Positions 5,945 through 13,215 of a stretch of 15,850 nt of DNA are shown in pieces; position 1 is the first letter of the stretch, and every line of letters begins with the position of its first letter. The stretch covers positions 1 through 15,850 of the forward strand of contig JAUSOA010000269.1 of assembly GCA_030656435.1 (NCBI GenBank). Reading direction: 5' to 3'. The translations under genes were made by a program, and so were the position numbers. Source of the DNA: Acholeplasmataceae bacterium (GTDB taxonomy: Bacteria > Bacillota_I > Bacilli_A > Acholeplasmatales > Acholeplasmataceae). The notes beneath the pieces are model-generated. The model did no database searches. It was not told the origin of the DNA and saw nothing but the letters and a program-made list of their open reading frames with translations.

Positions 5945-7831
5945 TTAATCAACTATTTTAGGTAAATATGTAACGCGATTTATGAAATAATTGGATTGAA
6001 ACATTTTTTCATATTTATCAATCACTTGGTAAACCCACATTTTCTTTGCAAGATACTCCTCTGGATTGCTATTTCCTGATAAAACAGCATCAAACATAAC
6101 GACGTTTTCATGGCTGATCCAGCTAGAAAATGATAATATAATTGGTCTATCCTCTTTCTCATCTAAGAATATACTCTGTCCGTAATAAAAATCTTGGTAA
6201 TAAGATATTCCTAATAAATCCATAACAGTTGGTGTAATATCATAATGCGATGTTAATGTGTGATTTTCGCTTGCACCAAGTTTTTGACTATAGATGATAA
6301 ATGGAACTTTTTCCATATCATAAGGATTATCCCTTGTTAATGGATTCGAGTATTCATAGGTTATTGGAAAACTCGAATAGTTCTTGTGGTCACTGAAAAG
6401 AATAATCAATGTGTCATCTAGTAAATTCTTTGCTTCTAAATCATCTAAAAGTGTACCGAGTCCTTCATCAAAATTCATTTGTGCAGCAGTAATTGTAAGC
6501 AATTCAATCGGTGCAGTTGCATACTTAGGATCATTTGCAAGAATATTATAATAAACTTGAAGTTCATCACGATACTTATTGTGTGGTCCATGAGGTGTAA
6601 CTGTCATCACAAAACTAAAGAATGGATCTTCTTGAACTGGAGCAATTACATCCTTAAATTTCTCAAACATAATCGAATCTAATGGCCAATTGCCATTTTC
6701 CTCAATACCTAAATCCTCAAAAGCATAATATCTTTCAAAACCCATGTTGGGATGAATTATATTTCGATTGAAAAAATTTTGATAGTAATTATGGAATGAG
6801 TTTGCGGTATACCCAAACTCACCTAAAACATGTGGTAATGCATTGGTATAGGTATTATTACCAAAGGAATACATGAAGTTATCGGCTTGAAAATACATCA
6901 TTGATGTCAGAGATTTAAACTCAGCATCATATGTGTAATTTGATTTTGCTGCCGAATAAAAATTCGTGAAATTGATTCCTTCGTCATAAAGTCGGTAATA
7001 ATTAGGTGTATGTGCTCTTGTGAATGCATAGTCTTCACACGTTTCACACATAATCATTATCACATTTTGACCCTCAAGAACACCATATAAAGGAGACTGA
7101 TCTGCTATATTATATGTAATAATTTGATCAATTTCTTCGATGTACTCTTCTGCATAAAGCAAGGGTTTAATTACATTTCCTGCATATGTAACAATATCTT
7201 TCGCATGGTATGTAATGGATCCAAATTTCTGAACAAACAAGCTTTTGTCTGCTGGTGTGTCATAAACAAGTGCGTCTGCCTCATTGATAATAGCTGGGCT
7301 AAATAACAAGCCTAACATTGAAACAAGGAGATAAATTGTTCTTAGGACATATCTTTTTGGATTATTTTCTGGGTGCATTTGAACAATTTGTTTCAATAAC
7401 TTAAAGCTGAAAGCCAAAAAGATTAAAATCAATGCCCACAAGAGAATTCCATATGGAGATAGTGGGTTGTATTTTAACCCAATTTTCATCGTGTTTTTAC
7501 CCGATTCTAAAAGCATAGCAATCGAAGTAACGTCTTGCTTGAAAAAGTAAAGCGTACTATCTGTCAAAAAGAATATAAACATAATGAGTATATAGATGAA
7601 ATAAGCGAAATATCTTCGCGTATTTTTTTTAATGAATGATAGTGTTGCCAAAACAATTGCAACATTAAAGAAGGCAATTAACCAATGCCCAAATGATACA
7701 CCAAAGCCATATCGAATGATAAAAATTGCATCAAAAGTGAAAACGACAAAAATGATGAATAGGAATTCAACGATTTGGCTATTTTGCGCTAGTCTCTTGA
7801 TGAAGTTCAAATTGATCAATCCTTTCAACAT
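5945..7831 (-). CDS. LtaS-type polyglycerolphosphate (lipoteichoic acid) synthase homologue
   Basis: LtaS-family enzymes are membrane-anchored sulfatase-fold proteins that transfer glycerolphosphate from phosphatidylglycerol to a growing lipid-anchored polymer outside the membrane. The 628-residue length is normal. Five membrane segments are visible near residues 21-39, 48-67, 74-92, 127-144 and 164-182, followed by the extracellular catalytic domain. By eye E263 (MIMCETCED), T300 (NYTYDAEF) and D481-H482 (LFSDHKN) fit the Mn ligands and nucleophile of Staphylococcus LtaS (E255, T300, D475, H476), and H414 (TPHGPH) fits its substrate histidine. The annotated ATG lacks a good ribosome site; a TTG at codon 8 has AAAGGA nine bases upstream and may be the real start. 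It interrupts the usual trmD-rplS pair. A related phosphotransferase acting on another lipid headgroup is possible. Confidence 0.85.
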   Translation of the reverse strand: MLKGLINLNFIKRLAQNSQIVEFLFIIFVVFTFDAIFIIRYGFGVSFGHWLIAFFNVAIVLATLSFIKKNTRRYFAYFIYILIMFIFFLTDSTLYFFKQDVTSIAMLLESGKNTMKIGLKYNPLSPYGILLWALILIFLAFSFKLLKQIVQMHPENNPKRYVLRTIYLLVSMLGLLFSPAIINEADALVYDTPADKSLFVQKFGSITYHAKDIVTYAGNVIKPLLYAEEYIEEIDQIITYNIADQSPLYGVLEGQNVIMIMCETCEDYAFTRAHTPNYYRLYDEGINFTNFYSAAKSNYTYDAEFKSLTSMMYFQADNFMYSFGNNTYTNALPHVLGEFGYTANSFHNYYQNFFNRNIIHPNMGFERYYAFEDLGIEENGNWPLDSIMFEKFKDVIAPVQEDPFFSFVMTVTPHGPHNKYRDELQVYYNILANDPKYATAPIELLTITAAQMNFDEGLGTLLDDLEAKNLLDDTLIILFSDHKNYSSFPITYEYSNPLTRDNPYDMEKVPFIIYSQKLGASENHTLTSHYDITPTVMDLLGISYYQDFYYGQSIFLDEKEDRPIILSFSSWISHENVVMFDAVLSGNSNPEEYLAKKMWVYQVIDKYEKMFQSNYFINRVTYLPKIVD

Positions 7832-7856
7832 TATCTTTACATAATTTTACATGTAT

Positions 7857-7862
7857 ATTATA
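7857..7862 (-). promoter_or_regulatory. Possible -10 of the ltaS-like gene
   Basis: A perfect TATAAT lies on the minus strand about 26 bases upstream of the ATG. No convincing -35 is present at 17 bases, since the spacer region is the T run of the trmD terminator. Confidence 0.4.
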
Positions 7863-7866
7863 CATC

Positions 7867-7897
7867 AAAAAAAAAGAATATGAGTAAAACTCACATT
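7867..7897 (-). terminator. Terminator of the rpsP-trmD operon
   Basis: On the minus strand, AATGTGAG (7897-7890) pairs with CTCATATT (7884-7877), with one G-U pair and a five-base loop, ending in C and nine T residues (7875-7867). The stem overlaps the trmD stop codon. Confidence 0.85.
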
Positions 7898-8621
7898 ACT
7901 TTTTAAGTGATTTGTTAATATTTTGCAAAACTTTTTCTTCTTTTTCTGTTAATTTTATTTTTTCTATTAAGTCTGGTCTTTTTGTCGCAGTTTGCTTAAT
8001 TGATTCTTCGAATCTCCAATTTTCTATGAGCTGATGATTTCCAGATTTTAATACCTCAGGAACCACATAACCCTTATATTTTTCCGGTTTTGTATACTGA
8101 GGAAACTTTAACCATCCGTTTTGAAGACTATCTTCTTCAGCTGAATCAGCATGTATGACTTCAGGTATAAGTCTTGTGACTGCATCAGTTATAATCATTG
8201 CTGGTATTTCTCCACCAGTAAGCACATAATCACCAATCGAAATTTCTTCATCTATCAACTGCTCAACACGTGCATCGATGCCTTCATAATGCCCACAAAG
8301 CAAAATTAAATGCTTTTCCTTAGATAATTCAATCGCTTTTTTTTGATCGAATAGTTTTCCTTGAGGTGAAAGCATGATAATCTTTGACTCTGGTGATTTT
8401 AGTTTTTCGATACAATCATAAAATGGTGGAAAGGCCATCAGCATTCCAACACCACCGCCATATGGAGTATCATCAATTTTCTTGTGCTTATTGTGTGAGT
8501 AGTCTCTAAGCTGATTGAGTCTAATATCAACTAAATTACAATAAACCGCTTTTTTAATAATTGAATTGTCTAAGAAATTACTAAAAAATTCTGGAAAAAT
8601 GGTAACGATATCGATAATCAT
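7896..8621 (-). CDS. trmD: tRNA (guanine(37)-N1)-methyltransferase
   Basis: TrmD uses S-adenosylmethionine to make m1G37 next to the anticodon of tRNAs, which prevents +1 frameshifting. The 241-residue length is typical. The N-terminus MIIDIVTIFPEFF, the DDTPYGGGVGMLM loop, the knot segment LLCGHYEGIDARVEQLIDEE and the SIGDYVLTGGEIPAM stretch are all family signatures of this SPOUT knot enzyme; the conserved catalytic aspartate lies in the DAV segment after GGEIPAMIIT. The ATG overlaps the rimM stop in an ATGA, so translation is likely coupled. It is the last gene of its operon, with the terminator stem beginning at its stop codon. Confidence 0.98.
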   Translation of the reverse strand: MIIDIVTIFPEFFSNFLDNSIIKKAVYCNLVDIRLNQLRDYSHNKHKKIDDTPYGGGVGMLMAFPPFYDCIEKLKSPESKIIMLSPQGKLFDQKKAIELSKEKHLILLCGHYEGIDARVEQLIDEEISIGDYVLTGGEIPAMIITDAVTRLIPEVIHADSAEEDSLQNGWLKFPQYTKPEKYKGYVVPEVLKSGNHQLIENWRFEESIKQTATKRPDLIEKIKLTEKEEKVLQNINKSLKK

Positions 8622-9106
8622 AGTAATCCCTCAATCGGTGTAATGATGATTCTATCCTCTAGAACCTCTGATACAAAAATCTTGATGAAAGGAATCATTA
8701 CTTTTTTTCCATTTTCTTTTTCAATCTCAAGTAGGTGTCCTTGTGGAACAGGAATCATGTGAGTAACCTTACCTACAAAAACTCCTAAATCTGTATAAAC
8801 ATCTTTTTCAAGTAAAGACTGATAGTGATAATCATCTTTTTCGAGTTGTTTTGTAACCTCTGCGTCTGAGTAAACCTCTAAACCCTTGTAGACTAAAATA
8901 TCGTTGATGTTGTCATAACCCTTGAATTTAACGATGAAAAGATTTCCTTGACTTCTAGCTCTTTCAATGATAAATTGCTTCTTTTTACCTTGAATGAGTA
9001 CATAAACCTCAGCGTTAACGAAAAAGCGGTTAAAATCACTCAAATTGTAGATTTTAACCTCTCCCTTAATGCCGTGTGTATTTGTAATTTTACCAATTTG
9101 ATACAT
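8618..9106 (-). CDS. rimM: 16S rRNA processing protein RimM
   Basis: RimM assists maturation of the 30S head and binds ribosomal protein S19. The N-terminal barrel opens with MYQIGKITNTHGIKGEVKIY, the classic family start, and the C-terminal PRC-barrel half contains LGVFVGKVTHMIPVPQGHLLEIE and the VMIPFI strand. I chose the ATG at 9106: TAAGGA lies eight bases before it, whereas the in-frame ATG at 9115 begins inside that site and could not use it. The resulting 162 residues fit the family. The stop overlaps the trmD start by four bases, and the khpA stop overlaps its ribosome site, so translation of the three genes is probably coupled. Confidence 0.95.
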   Translation of the reverse strand: MYQIGKITNTHGIKGEVKIYNLSDFNRFFVNAEVYVLIQGKKKQFIIERARSQGNLFIVKFKGYDNINDILVYKGLEVYSDAEVTKQLEKDDYHYQSLLEKDVYTDLGVFVGKVTHMIPVPQGHLLEIEKENGKKVMIPFIKIFVSEVLEDRIIITPIEGLL

Positions 9107-9117
9107 TTTGCTCATCC

Positions 9118-9366
9118 TTAAAACGAGTCGATATCGATTTGAACACGCTTGCCTTCTTTCGAAGCACCCGCATATACAATCGTACGCATTGCACTGGCAA
9201 TCTTGCCACCCTTACCAATCACACGTCCTAAATCAGCTTCATTGACTAAAAGCTGAATAGTTATAGTTTCATCGTCTGTTGATAAGATTTTTACTAATAC
9301 ATCGTCCGGGTTAACAACTAATGGCATAATCATATTTTTGATTAGTTTTTCAAAATCTACCGCCAT
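9118..9366 (-). CDS. khpA: KH-domain RNA-binding protein (KhpA/YlqC family)
   Basis: This 82-residue protein is a single type II KH domain. The RNA-binding loop GRVIGKGGKIASAMR is at about residues 47-61 and the N-terminal helix FEKLIKNMIMPLVVNPDDV precedes the first strand. In Bacillota the homologue (YlqC, KhpA) forms a dimer with KhpB/EloR and binds many RNAs, affecting cell elongation in pneumococcus. Position between rpsP and rimM is the conserved one. A G-rich ribosome site (AAAGGGGGGA) lies about eight bases ahead of the ATG. KhpB is not in this window. Confidence 0.93.
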   Translation of the reverse strand: MAVDFEKLIKNMIMPLVVNPDDVLVKILSTDDETITIQLLVNEADLGRVIGKGGKIASAMRTIVYAGASKEGKRVQIDIDSF

Positions 9367-9381
9367 GATATGTTCCCCCCT

Positions 9382-9624
9382 TTATTTGTTTAGTACACTA
9401 TACTTCTTGAATAAGCTTTTTACTGTATCCGTAGGTTGTGCACCATTGTCTAGCCATTGCTGAGCCTTTGTAGCATCAACTGCAACTTTACCAATTAGTG
9501 GATCATAAGTTCCTAGGATTTCTAAGAATTTACCATCTCTTGATTTTGTTGACTCGCTTGCTACAACTCTATAAAATGGTCTTTTATTTGAACCAAAACG
9601 TTGTAAACGTATTTTAACTGCCAT
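9382..9624 (-). CDS. rpsP: 30S ribosomal protein S16
   Basis: S16 is an early-to-middle assembly protein of the 30S body. The sequence MAVKIRLQRFGSNKRPFYRV followed by VASESTKSRDGKFLEILGTYDP is the family signature. I placed the start at the ATG at 9624, giving 80 residues; the frame extends upstream to a GTG at 9633, but that would add three residues not seen in S16 proteins and would sit inside the GAGAG ribosome site. It is the first gene of the rpsP-khpA-rimM-trmD operon. The ffh gene that often precedes it in Bacilli is absent here; ylbG lies upstream instead. Confidence 0.97.
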   Translation of the reverse strand: MAVKIRLQRFGSNKRPFYRVVASESTKSRDGKFLEILGTYDPLIGKVAVDATKAQQWLDNGAQPTDTVKSLFKKYSVLNK

Positions 9625-9659
9625 AATATTCACTCTCTTTCTTTTTGTTATCCACTACT

Positions 9660-9687
9660 ATTATATACATTTATTTCTTCCTGTCAA
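9660..9687 (-). promoter_or_regulatory. Promoter of the rpsP-khpA-rimM-trmD operon
   Basis: Both hexamers are perfect on the minus strand: TTGACA (9687-9682), a 16-base spacer and TATAAT (9665-9660), about 35 bases upstream of the rpsP ATG. It lies in the 80-base gap between ylbG and rpsP. Confidence 0.9.
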
Positions 9688-9704
9688 GTCTTTTTACTTA
9701 ACAG

Positions 9705-9932
9705 TTAAAAATTTACATTGGGATCGAAAAGCTGTGATGGTCCAATATGCTTGAATCCTTTAACATCCTTTAATTGTTTTTTTAAATTGGCTTCAATATC
9801 TTTATCGCCATAAACAACAGCATAGCCTTGTTTTTCTGATACATAGGCAACATCAACAGGTAGCGAGCGAAGCTTTTCTATGACATGCTTCCCTTGGTAA
9901 AATACGACATAAGACATCCGATTAGCGTACAT
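9705..9932 (-). CDS. ylbG: YlbG family protein (DUF2129)
   Basis: This 75-residue protein fits the YlbG family of small Bacillota proteins: a short N-terminal strand (MSYVVFYQGK), a YVSEKQGYAVVYG central hairpin (the usual pattern is a YVS...YAVLY stretch) and a C-terminal region ending in VKGFKHIGPS. The molecular role of YlbG is unknown to me; it is usually found next to ylbF, as here. The ATG at 9932 is supported by GGGAGGT seven bases upstream and overlaps the last 11 bases of ylbF, so the two are probably translationally coupled. An in-frame ATG six codons downstream is a weaker alternative. I see no convincing terminator between it and rpsP, so some read-through into the rpsP operon is possible. 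Confidence 0.85.
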   Translation of the reverse strand: MYANRMSYVVFYQGKHVIEKLRSLPVDVAYVSEKQGYAVVYGDKDIEANLKKQLKDVKGFKHIGPSQLFDPNVNF

Positions 9933-10314
9933 GACAACTACCTCCCTTTTTTACGATTCCTAATTTATTAGGTGTTTGAATATGACTGGACACCGATTGT
10001 GTCATTTGGAATAAAAAATCATTCAATTCATCTTGAAATTCCTTTTCTACCTCGAAATAACGTTTGACCTCCGGCTTGCTGTAGAGCACAGCCTTTGATT
10101 CACTAAATTTTTGAACTGCTTCCTTGAAATCTGGGTGATAGGATCCACCCTCAGACATAACCGAATCATATTTTAATTTTGCATTCTGAAAGTCACTGAT
10201 TTCATTTGGATATAATTCTAGCATTTTTTTATCGAGATACTTAATTTCCTTATATTTTGAGTCCTCTTTGATTTCATCAAGGACCTGATATGCTTGCATC
10301 ATGATTTCTGTCAT
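9922..10314 (-). CDS. ylbF: YlbF family protein (RicF-like, YlbF/YmcA)
   Basis: In Bacillus subtilis YlbF (RicF) forms a complex with YmcA (RicA) and YaaT (RicT) that binds iron-sulfur clusters, promotes RNase Y-dependent mRNA maturation, and affects competence, biofilm and sporulation. This 130-residue protein is largely helical, as expected, with FQNAKLKYDSVMSEG and FKEAVQKFSESKAVLYSKPEVKRYFEVE matching the YlbF/YmcA core. A single cysteine lies in the tail (GGSCHVR), near where family members carry cluster-linked cysteines; I cannot say from one residue whether it binds iron. The ATG overlaps the rsuA stop in an ATGA. RNase Y, RicA and RicT genes are not in this window. Confidence 0.83.
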   Translation of the reverse strand: MTEIMMQAYQVLDEIKEDSKYKEIKYLDKKMLELYPNEISDFQNAKLKYDSVMSEGGSYHPDFKEAVQKFSESKAVLYSKPEVKRYFEVEKEFQDELNDFLFQMTQSVSSHIQTPNKLGIVKKGGSCHVR

Positions 10315-10997
10315 TCTAGATCTTTCCTTTCAAATTCCTTGTATTCTCCTGGTTTGAGATCCTTTAACTCCAAATTCCCAATTCGAGTTCTTTTTAATCT
10401 TAAAACCTCATATCCAACGGCTTGAAACATACGTTTGACTTGGTGGAATTTTCCCTCATCTATGATGATAGTAACATATTCTTTATTCTTTTTGATTGCT
10501 ATTGCCTTTGCGAAGTATTCATCATTATAACCATCTTTAACAAAAATACCATTGAGTAGTGCTTGATGATGAACAAAGGGTTTGTCTAGCATAACCTCAT
10601 AGGTTTTTTCAATATGTTTTTTTGGATGCATAATATGATGTGCAAAATTCCCATCTGTTGTAAGTATTAATAATCCTTCTGCATCTAAATCTAATCTTCC
10701 TGCAATTGAAAAATCAAATCGGTCATATGGCGCTTGAATAAGTGAGGTGATTACAGAATGCATGGAATCATGATTTGCTGACAAATATCCAACTGGCTTA
10801 TAAATCATGATATCGATAGATTCCTTATAGAAGACCTGTTCGCCATCAATAAAAACCAATTCCTTGTTCGGATCTATCGAAGTTGCTGGATCGATAACCC
10901 TTTTCAAATTGATTTTGACTTCATGTGCTCTTAAAAGTTGTTTGATCTCTTTTCTAGAGCCATATTTTAAATTACTTAGAAATTTATCGATACGCAT
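10311..10997 (-). CDS. rsuA: 16S rRNA pseudouridine synthase (RsuA/RluB/E/F family)
   Basis: This family isomerises uridine to pseudouridine in rRNA; RsuA acts on U516 of 16S RNA. An N-terminal S4 domain starts MRIDKFLSNLKYGSRKEIKQ and the catalytic domain carries AGRLDLDAEGLLILTTDG, whose first Asp (about residue 103) is the catalytic one, with KTYEV and GKFHQVKRMFQAVG further on. The frame is open 22 codons further upstream, to 11063, but I chose the ATG at 10997 because AAGGAG lies about eight bases before it and the protein then begins exactly at the S4 domain (228 residues). The RNA position modified could differ, as RluB, RluE and RluF share this fold. It heads the rsuA-ylbF-ylbG operon, divergent from def. 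Confidence 0.92.
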   Translation of the reverse strand: MRIDKFLSNLKYGSRKEIKQLLRAHEVKINLKRVIDPATSIDPNKELVFIDGEQVFYKESIDIMIYKPVGYLSANHDSMHSVITSLIQAPYDRFDFSIAGRLDLDAEGLLILTTDGNFAHHIMHPKKHIEKTYEVMLDKPFVHHQALLNGIFVKDGYNDEYFAKAIAIKKNKEYVTIIIDEGKFHQVKRMFQAVGYEVLRLKRTRIGNLELKDLKPGEYKEFERKDLE

Positions 10998-11011
10998 CAA
11001 GTCGCTCCTTA

Positions 11012-11020
11012 TGATATAAT
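11012..11020 (+). promoter_or_regulatory. Extended -10 promoter of def
   Basis: TGATATAAT is a perfect extended -10 (TGnTATAAT) 20 bases upstream of the def ATG. No -35 is visible at 17 bases. It lies close to the rsuA start, so initiation at def and at rsuA could interfere. Confidence 0.6.
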
Positions 11021-11040
11021 TAGTATGAGGTGTATGAAAC

Positions 11041-11619
11041 ATGATTACTATGAAAAATGTCATCCGCGAAGGTCATAAAACTCTTGAAACTGTAGCTAAA
11101 GAAGTCAAAATACCTTTAACTCTTGCGGATAAAAAATTATTAAAAGATATGCTTGAATATGTGAAGAACTCACAAGATGATGAAATGGTCGAAAAGTACG
11201 ATTTAAGACCAGCTGTTGGCATTGCTGCTCCACAGGTGAACGTTTCAAAAAGAATGTTTGCAGCCCATGTTACTGATTTTGATGGAACTCTTTATTCTTA
11301 TGCACTCGTGAACCCTGTTCTTAAGGCGAAGGGTCCTGGTATTATCTATGTCCCAGGTGGCGAGGGTTGTTTAAGTGTTGATCGCGCTACAGAAGGATTA
11401 ACTCCTAGATATTCATCTGTCACTTTCGAGGCGCTTTCCTATGATATTCCAAGTGGTGAATTAATCCCAATCGAACTTCATTTAGAGGGCTACGTTGGCA
11501 TTGTTTTTCAACATGAATTTGATCATCTAAATGGAATCCTTTATACAACTAAGTTATTCCCAGAAATACCGAATGCAAAACCAGCATTTGAATATTTAAA
11601 TGAAGAGGATGCTATTTAA
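11041..11619 (+). CDS. def: Peptide deformylase
   Basis: Peptide deformylase removes the formyl group from the N-terminal methionine of new proteins using an Fe(II)-type metal centre. All three motifs are present: GIAAPQ at 60-65, EGCLS at 108-112 with metal ligand C110, and QHEFDH at 157-162 with metal ligands H158 and H162 and catalytic E159. The 192 residues and the long insert around 40-55 and 95-106 fit the type 2 Gram-positive deformylases (Bacillus YkrB, Staphylococcus PDF) rather than the shorter E. coli type. GAGGTG eight bases upstream fixes the ATG. It is a single plus-strand gene facing the TIM-barrel gene, whose 3' end it overlaps by eight bases. Confidence 0.97.
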   Translation: MITMKNVIREGHKTLETVAKEVKIPLTLADKKLLKDMLEYVKNSQDDEMVEKYDLRPAVGIAAPQVNVSKRMFAAHVTDFDGTLYSYALVNPVLKAKGPGIIYVPGGEGCLSVDRATEGLTPRYSSVTFEALSYDIPSGELIPIELHLEGYVGIVFQHEFDHLNGILYTTKLFPEIPNAKPAFEYLNEEDAI

Positions 11620-12517
11620 AAATAATACGCAGCACCTTGATTTGGTTCTCTAAAATGTCATCAATGGTGACATTTTTTGTTTCTTCATTCGGGAATATTT
11701 TTTTAGACAAATCAAGCATTTCATTTTCTTTTTTCTTTTTGTCGTTGGAGAATATTTTTTTAAATAATCCCACTTTTTTTGGCTCCACATTAAAGACTGA
11801 TGTATGGAATCTATTATCAACCATTAGAAATCCTGCATACCTGTCACGTAATAATTTTTTAAAGATTGTGACAATATCAGTTTTTCCATATCCGATTAGT
11901 TTAGGCATGTTTTGATGATCTGCATCTATACACATCACAGCTCCAATCATTGTTCTTAGGAGTCTATATGCGGTCGTTGTAGATTCATTATTCATCATGA
12001 TGGCTACAGGATCAAATGCGAAGCTTAAGACATTAGATTTGATTTTTTTAAATAGGTAAGTATAGGTATTTGCCTTATAGTTATTGACTGGAAGTAAGAT
12101 AATCTTCTTGCCATTTTTCATAGCTGCATCCACATAAGGTTCTAGCCTTTTATTAATATTATCATATTCTTCAATCACATCATTGAATTTAGGCAATCTA
12201 AAAAATAGATGACTGACCTTAAGTCGATCTGCGACTTTAATCATATATTTAAATTCATCGAGAGCATCTGCATGTCTTTTATCATCATATAGATCATAGG
12301 AAGGTATACTTGTATCTAAAACTGCTATTTTCAATTTAGCCGTTTTCAACTCAAGCATTATCTTTTTCAGGTCGTTATCACTTAGTTCAATGATTGGTTG
12401 ACCGTTATAAGATCTTAAGCATATATATTCCATTTGATTTCTTTGTGCTAAAGCAATTTGTTCCTGAAAGGAAGATGCCCCATCATAATCAAAAAATCCT
12501 GTGATATTAGGCTTCAT
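11612..12517 (-). CDS. TIM-barrel protein, sugar-phosphate isomerase/AP-endonuclease-like fold, divergent
   Basis: The 301 residues can be read as a TIM barrel of the xylose-isomerase-like superfamily. LKIAVLDTSIPSYDL (62-76), VSHLFFRLP (101-109), KKIILLPVNN (137-146), LSFAFDP (164-170) and the run from MCIDADHQ through LIGYGKTDIVTIFKKLLRDRYAGFLMVD fit the usual strand pattern, especially the G.G..D......L....Y.G stretch. The metal-binding glutamate normally seen in strand 5 is not there (LLPVNN), and the final strand has D234 rather than Glu, so a classic isomerase or endonuclease activity is doubtful. A lysine-rich C-terminal extension (about 245-301) is added. The ATG at 12517 follows TGGAG and overlaps the upstream stop (ATGA); an in-frame GTG at 12529 is less likely. 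It is the last gene of the thiI operon. Function unknown. Confidence 0.72.
   Translation of the reverse strand: MKPNITGFFDYDGASSFQEQIALAQRNQMEYICLRSYNGQPIIELSDNDLKKIMLELKTAKLKIAVLDTSIPSYDLYDDKRHADALDEFKYMIKVADRLKVSHLFFRLPKFNDVIEEYDNINKRLEPYVDAAMKNGKKIILLPVNNYKANTYTYLFKKIKSNVLSFAFDPVAIMMNNESTTTAYRLLRTMIGAVMCIDADHQNMPKLIGYGKTDIVTIFKKLLRDRYAGFLMVDNRFHTSVFNVEPKKVGLFKKIFSNDKKKKENEMLDLSKKIFPNEETKNVTIDDILENQIKVLRIIFK
11652..11680 (+). terminator. Probable terminator of def inside the convergent gene
   Basis: On the plus strand AAAATGTCA (11652-11660) and TGACATTTT (11668-11676) form a 9-bp perfect stem with a 7-base loop, and the T run continues to 11678. It lies 33 bases past the def stop, within the coding region of the minus-strand TIM-barrel gene. 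Confidence 0.65.
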
Positions 12518-13215
12518 AGTTTTCTCCACTCATACATTAAAATACCCCCAGCTACACTGACATTAAGGCTTTCAACATTTTCGGTTGGAATGTGGACGGA
12601 TTGGTCAGCTAAAGCTTTAATTGAATCTGAAACGCCATGTCCTTCATTTCCAAGAATTAATACTGTTTTTTTGGTTTTGCTGACAATACCACTTTCATGA
12701 GCATCCGCATATATGATTTGATAATCTTTATCTATAAAGTAAAGAATTGCTTCCTCAAGAGGTCTTCTTTCTAAATACACATCAAAGATTGCACCCTTCG
12801 AAGCACGAATGACTTTCTCATTATAAAAATCAGCTGACTTTAACGATAATATAACATGCAGAAATCCAAATGCTGCAGCACTTCGAATCAATGCTCCTAC
12901 GTTATCTGGGTCTTGAACATCATCGAGCATCAATACCTTGTTACTTTCTATTTTCGGATTTGTCTTTTTGCATACTGCAATCCAATCGAAATAGGTTTCT
13001 GCTTGTTGAAGATCGTCCATTAAATCTTTTGTTAGTGCTGTGGTTCCTTCAATTTCTGTAGTTGTTAAAATTTCAACAACCGCTTGATGCTCCTTTGCTT
13101 TATCAACAAGATGCTTACCATAAACTAAAAACATACCATGAGCATCACGATATTTTTTAAGTTTTAAGTTTTTCCATAGCTTAAATGATTTGTTTTGCTT
13201 GGATGTTATAATCAT
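12514..13215 (-). CDS. TrmH/SpoU family RNA methyltransferase
   Basis: This SPOUT knot enzyme is expected to place a 2'-O-methyl group on rRNA or tRNA. The 233 residues comprise an N-terminal L30e-like substrate-binding domain (FLVYGKHLVDKAKE, about 29-42) and the SpoU domain. Motif 1 is LDDVQDPDNVGALIRSAAAF with the conserved N...R, motif 2 is LILGNEGHGVS and motif 3 is VESLNVSVAGGILMYEW. The target nucleoside is not evident; RlmB-like 23S modification and Bacillus YsgA are the nearest options. The ATG lies inside the 3' end of thiI (35-base overlap) and is preceded by AAAGGA about nine bases upstream. Its TGA stop overlaps the start of the TIM-barrel gene, so all three genes are probably coupled. 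Confidence 0.93.
   Translation of the reverse strand: MIITSKQNKSFKLWKNLKLKKYRDAHGMFLVYGKHLVDKAKEHQAVVEILTTTEIEGTTALTKDLMDDLQQAETYFDWIAVCKKTNPKIESNKVLMLDDVQDPDNVGALIRSAAAFGFLHVILSLKSADFYNEKVIRASKGAIFDVYLERRPLEEAILYFIDKDYQIIYADAHESGIVSKTKKTVLILGNEGHGVSDSIKALADQSVHIPTENVESLNVSVAGGILMYEWRKL

Noticed and set aside
9634..9704. A terminator between ylbG and rpsP
   Set aside because: Only a small TTAACTGTTAA dyad is present, without a GC stem or a following T run; the stretch is better explained by the rpsP promoter.
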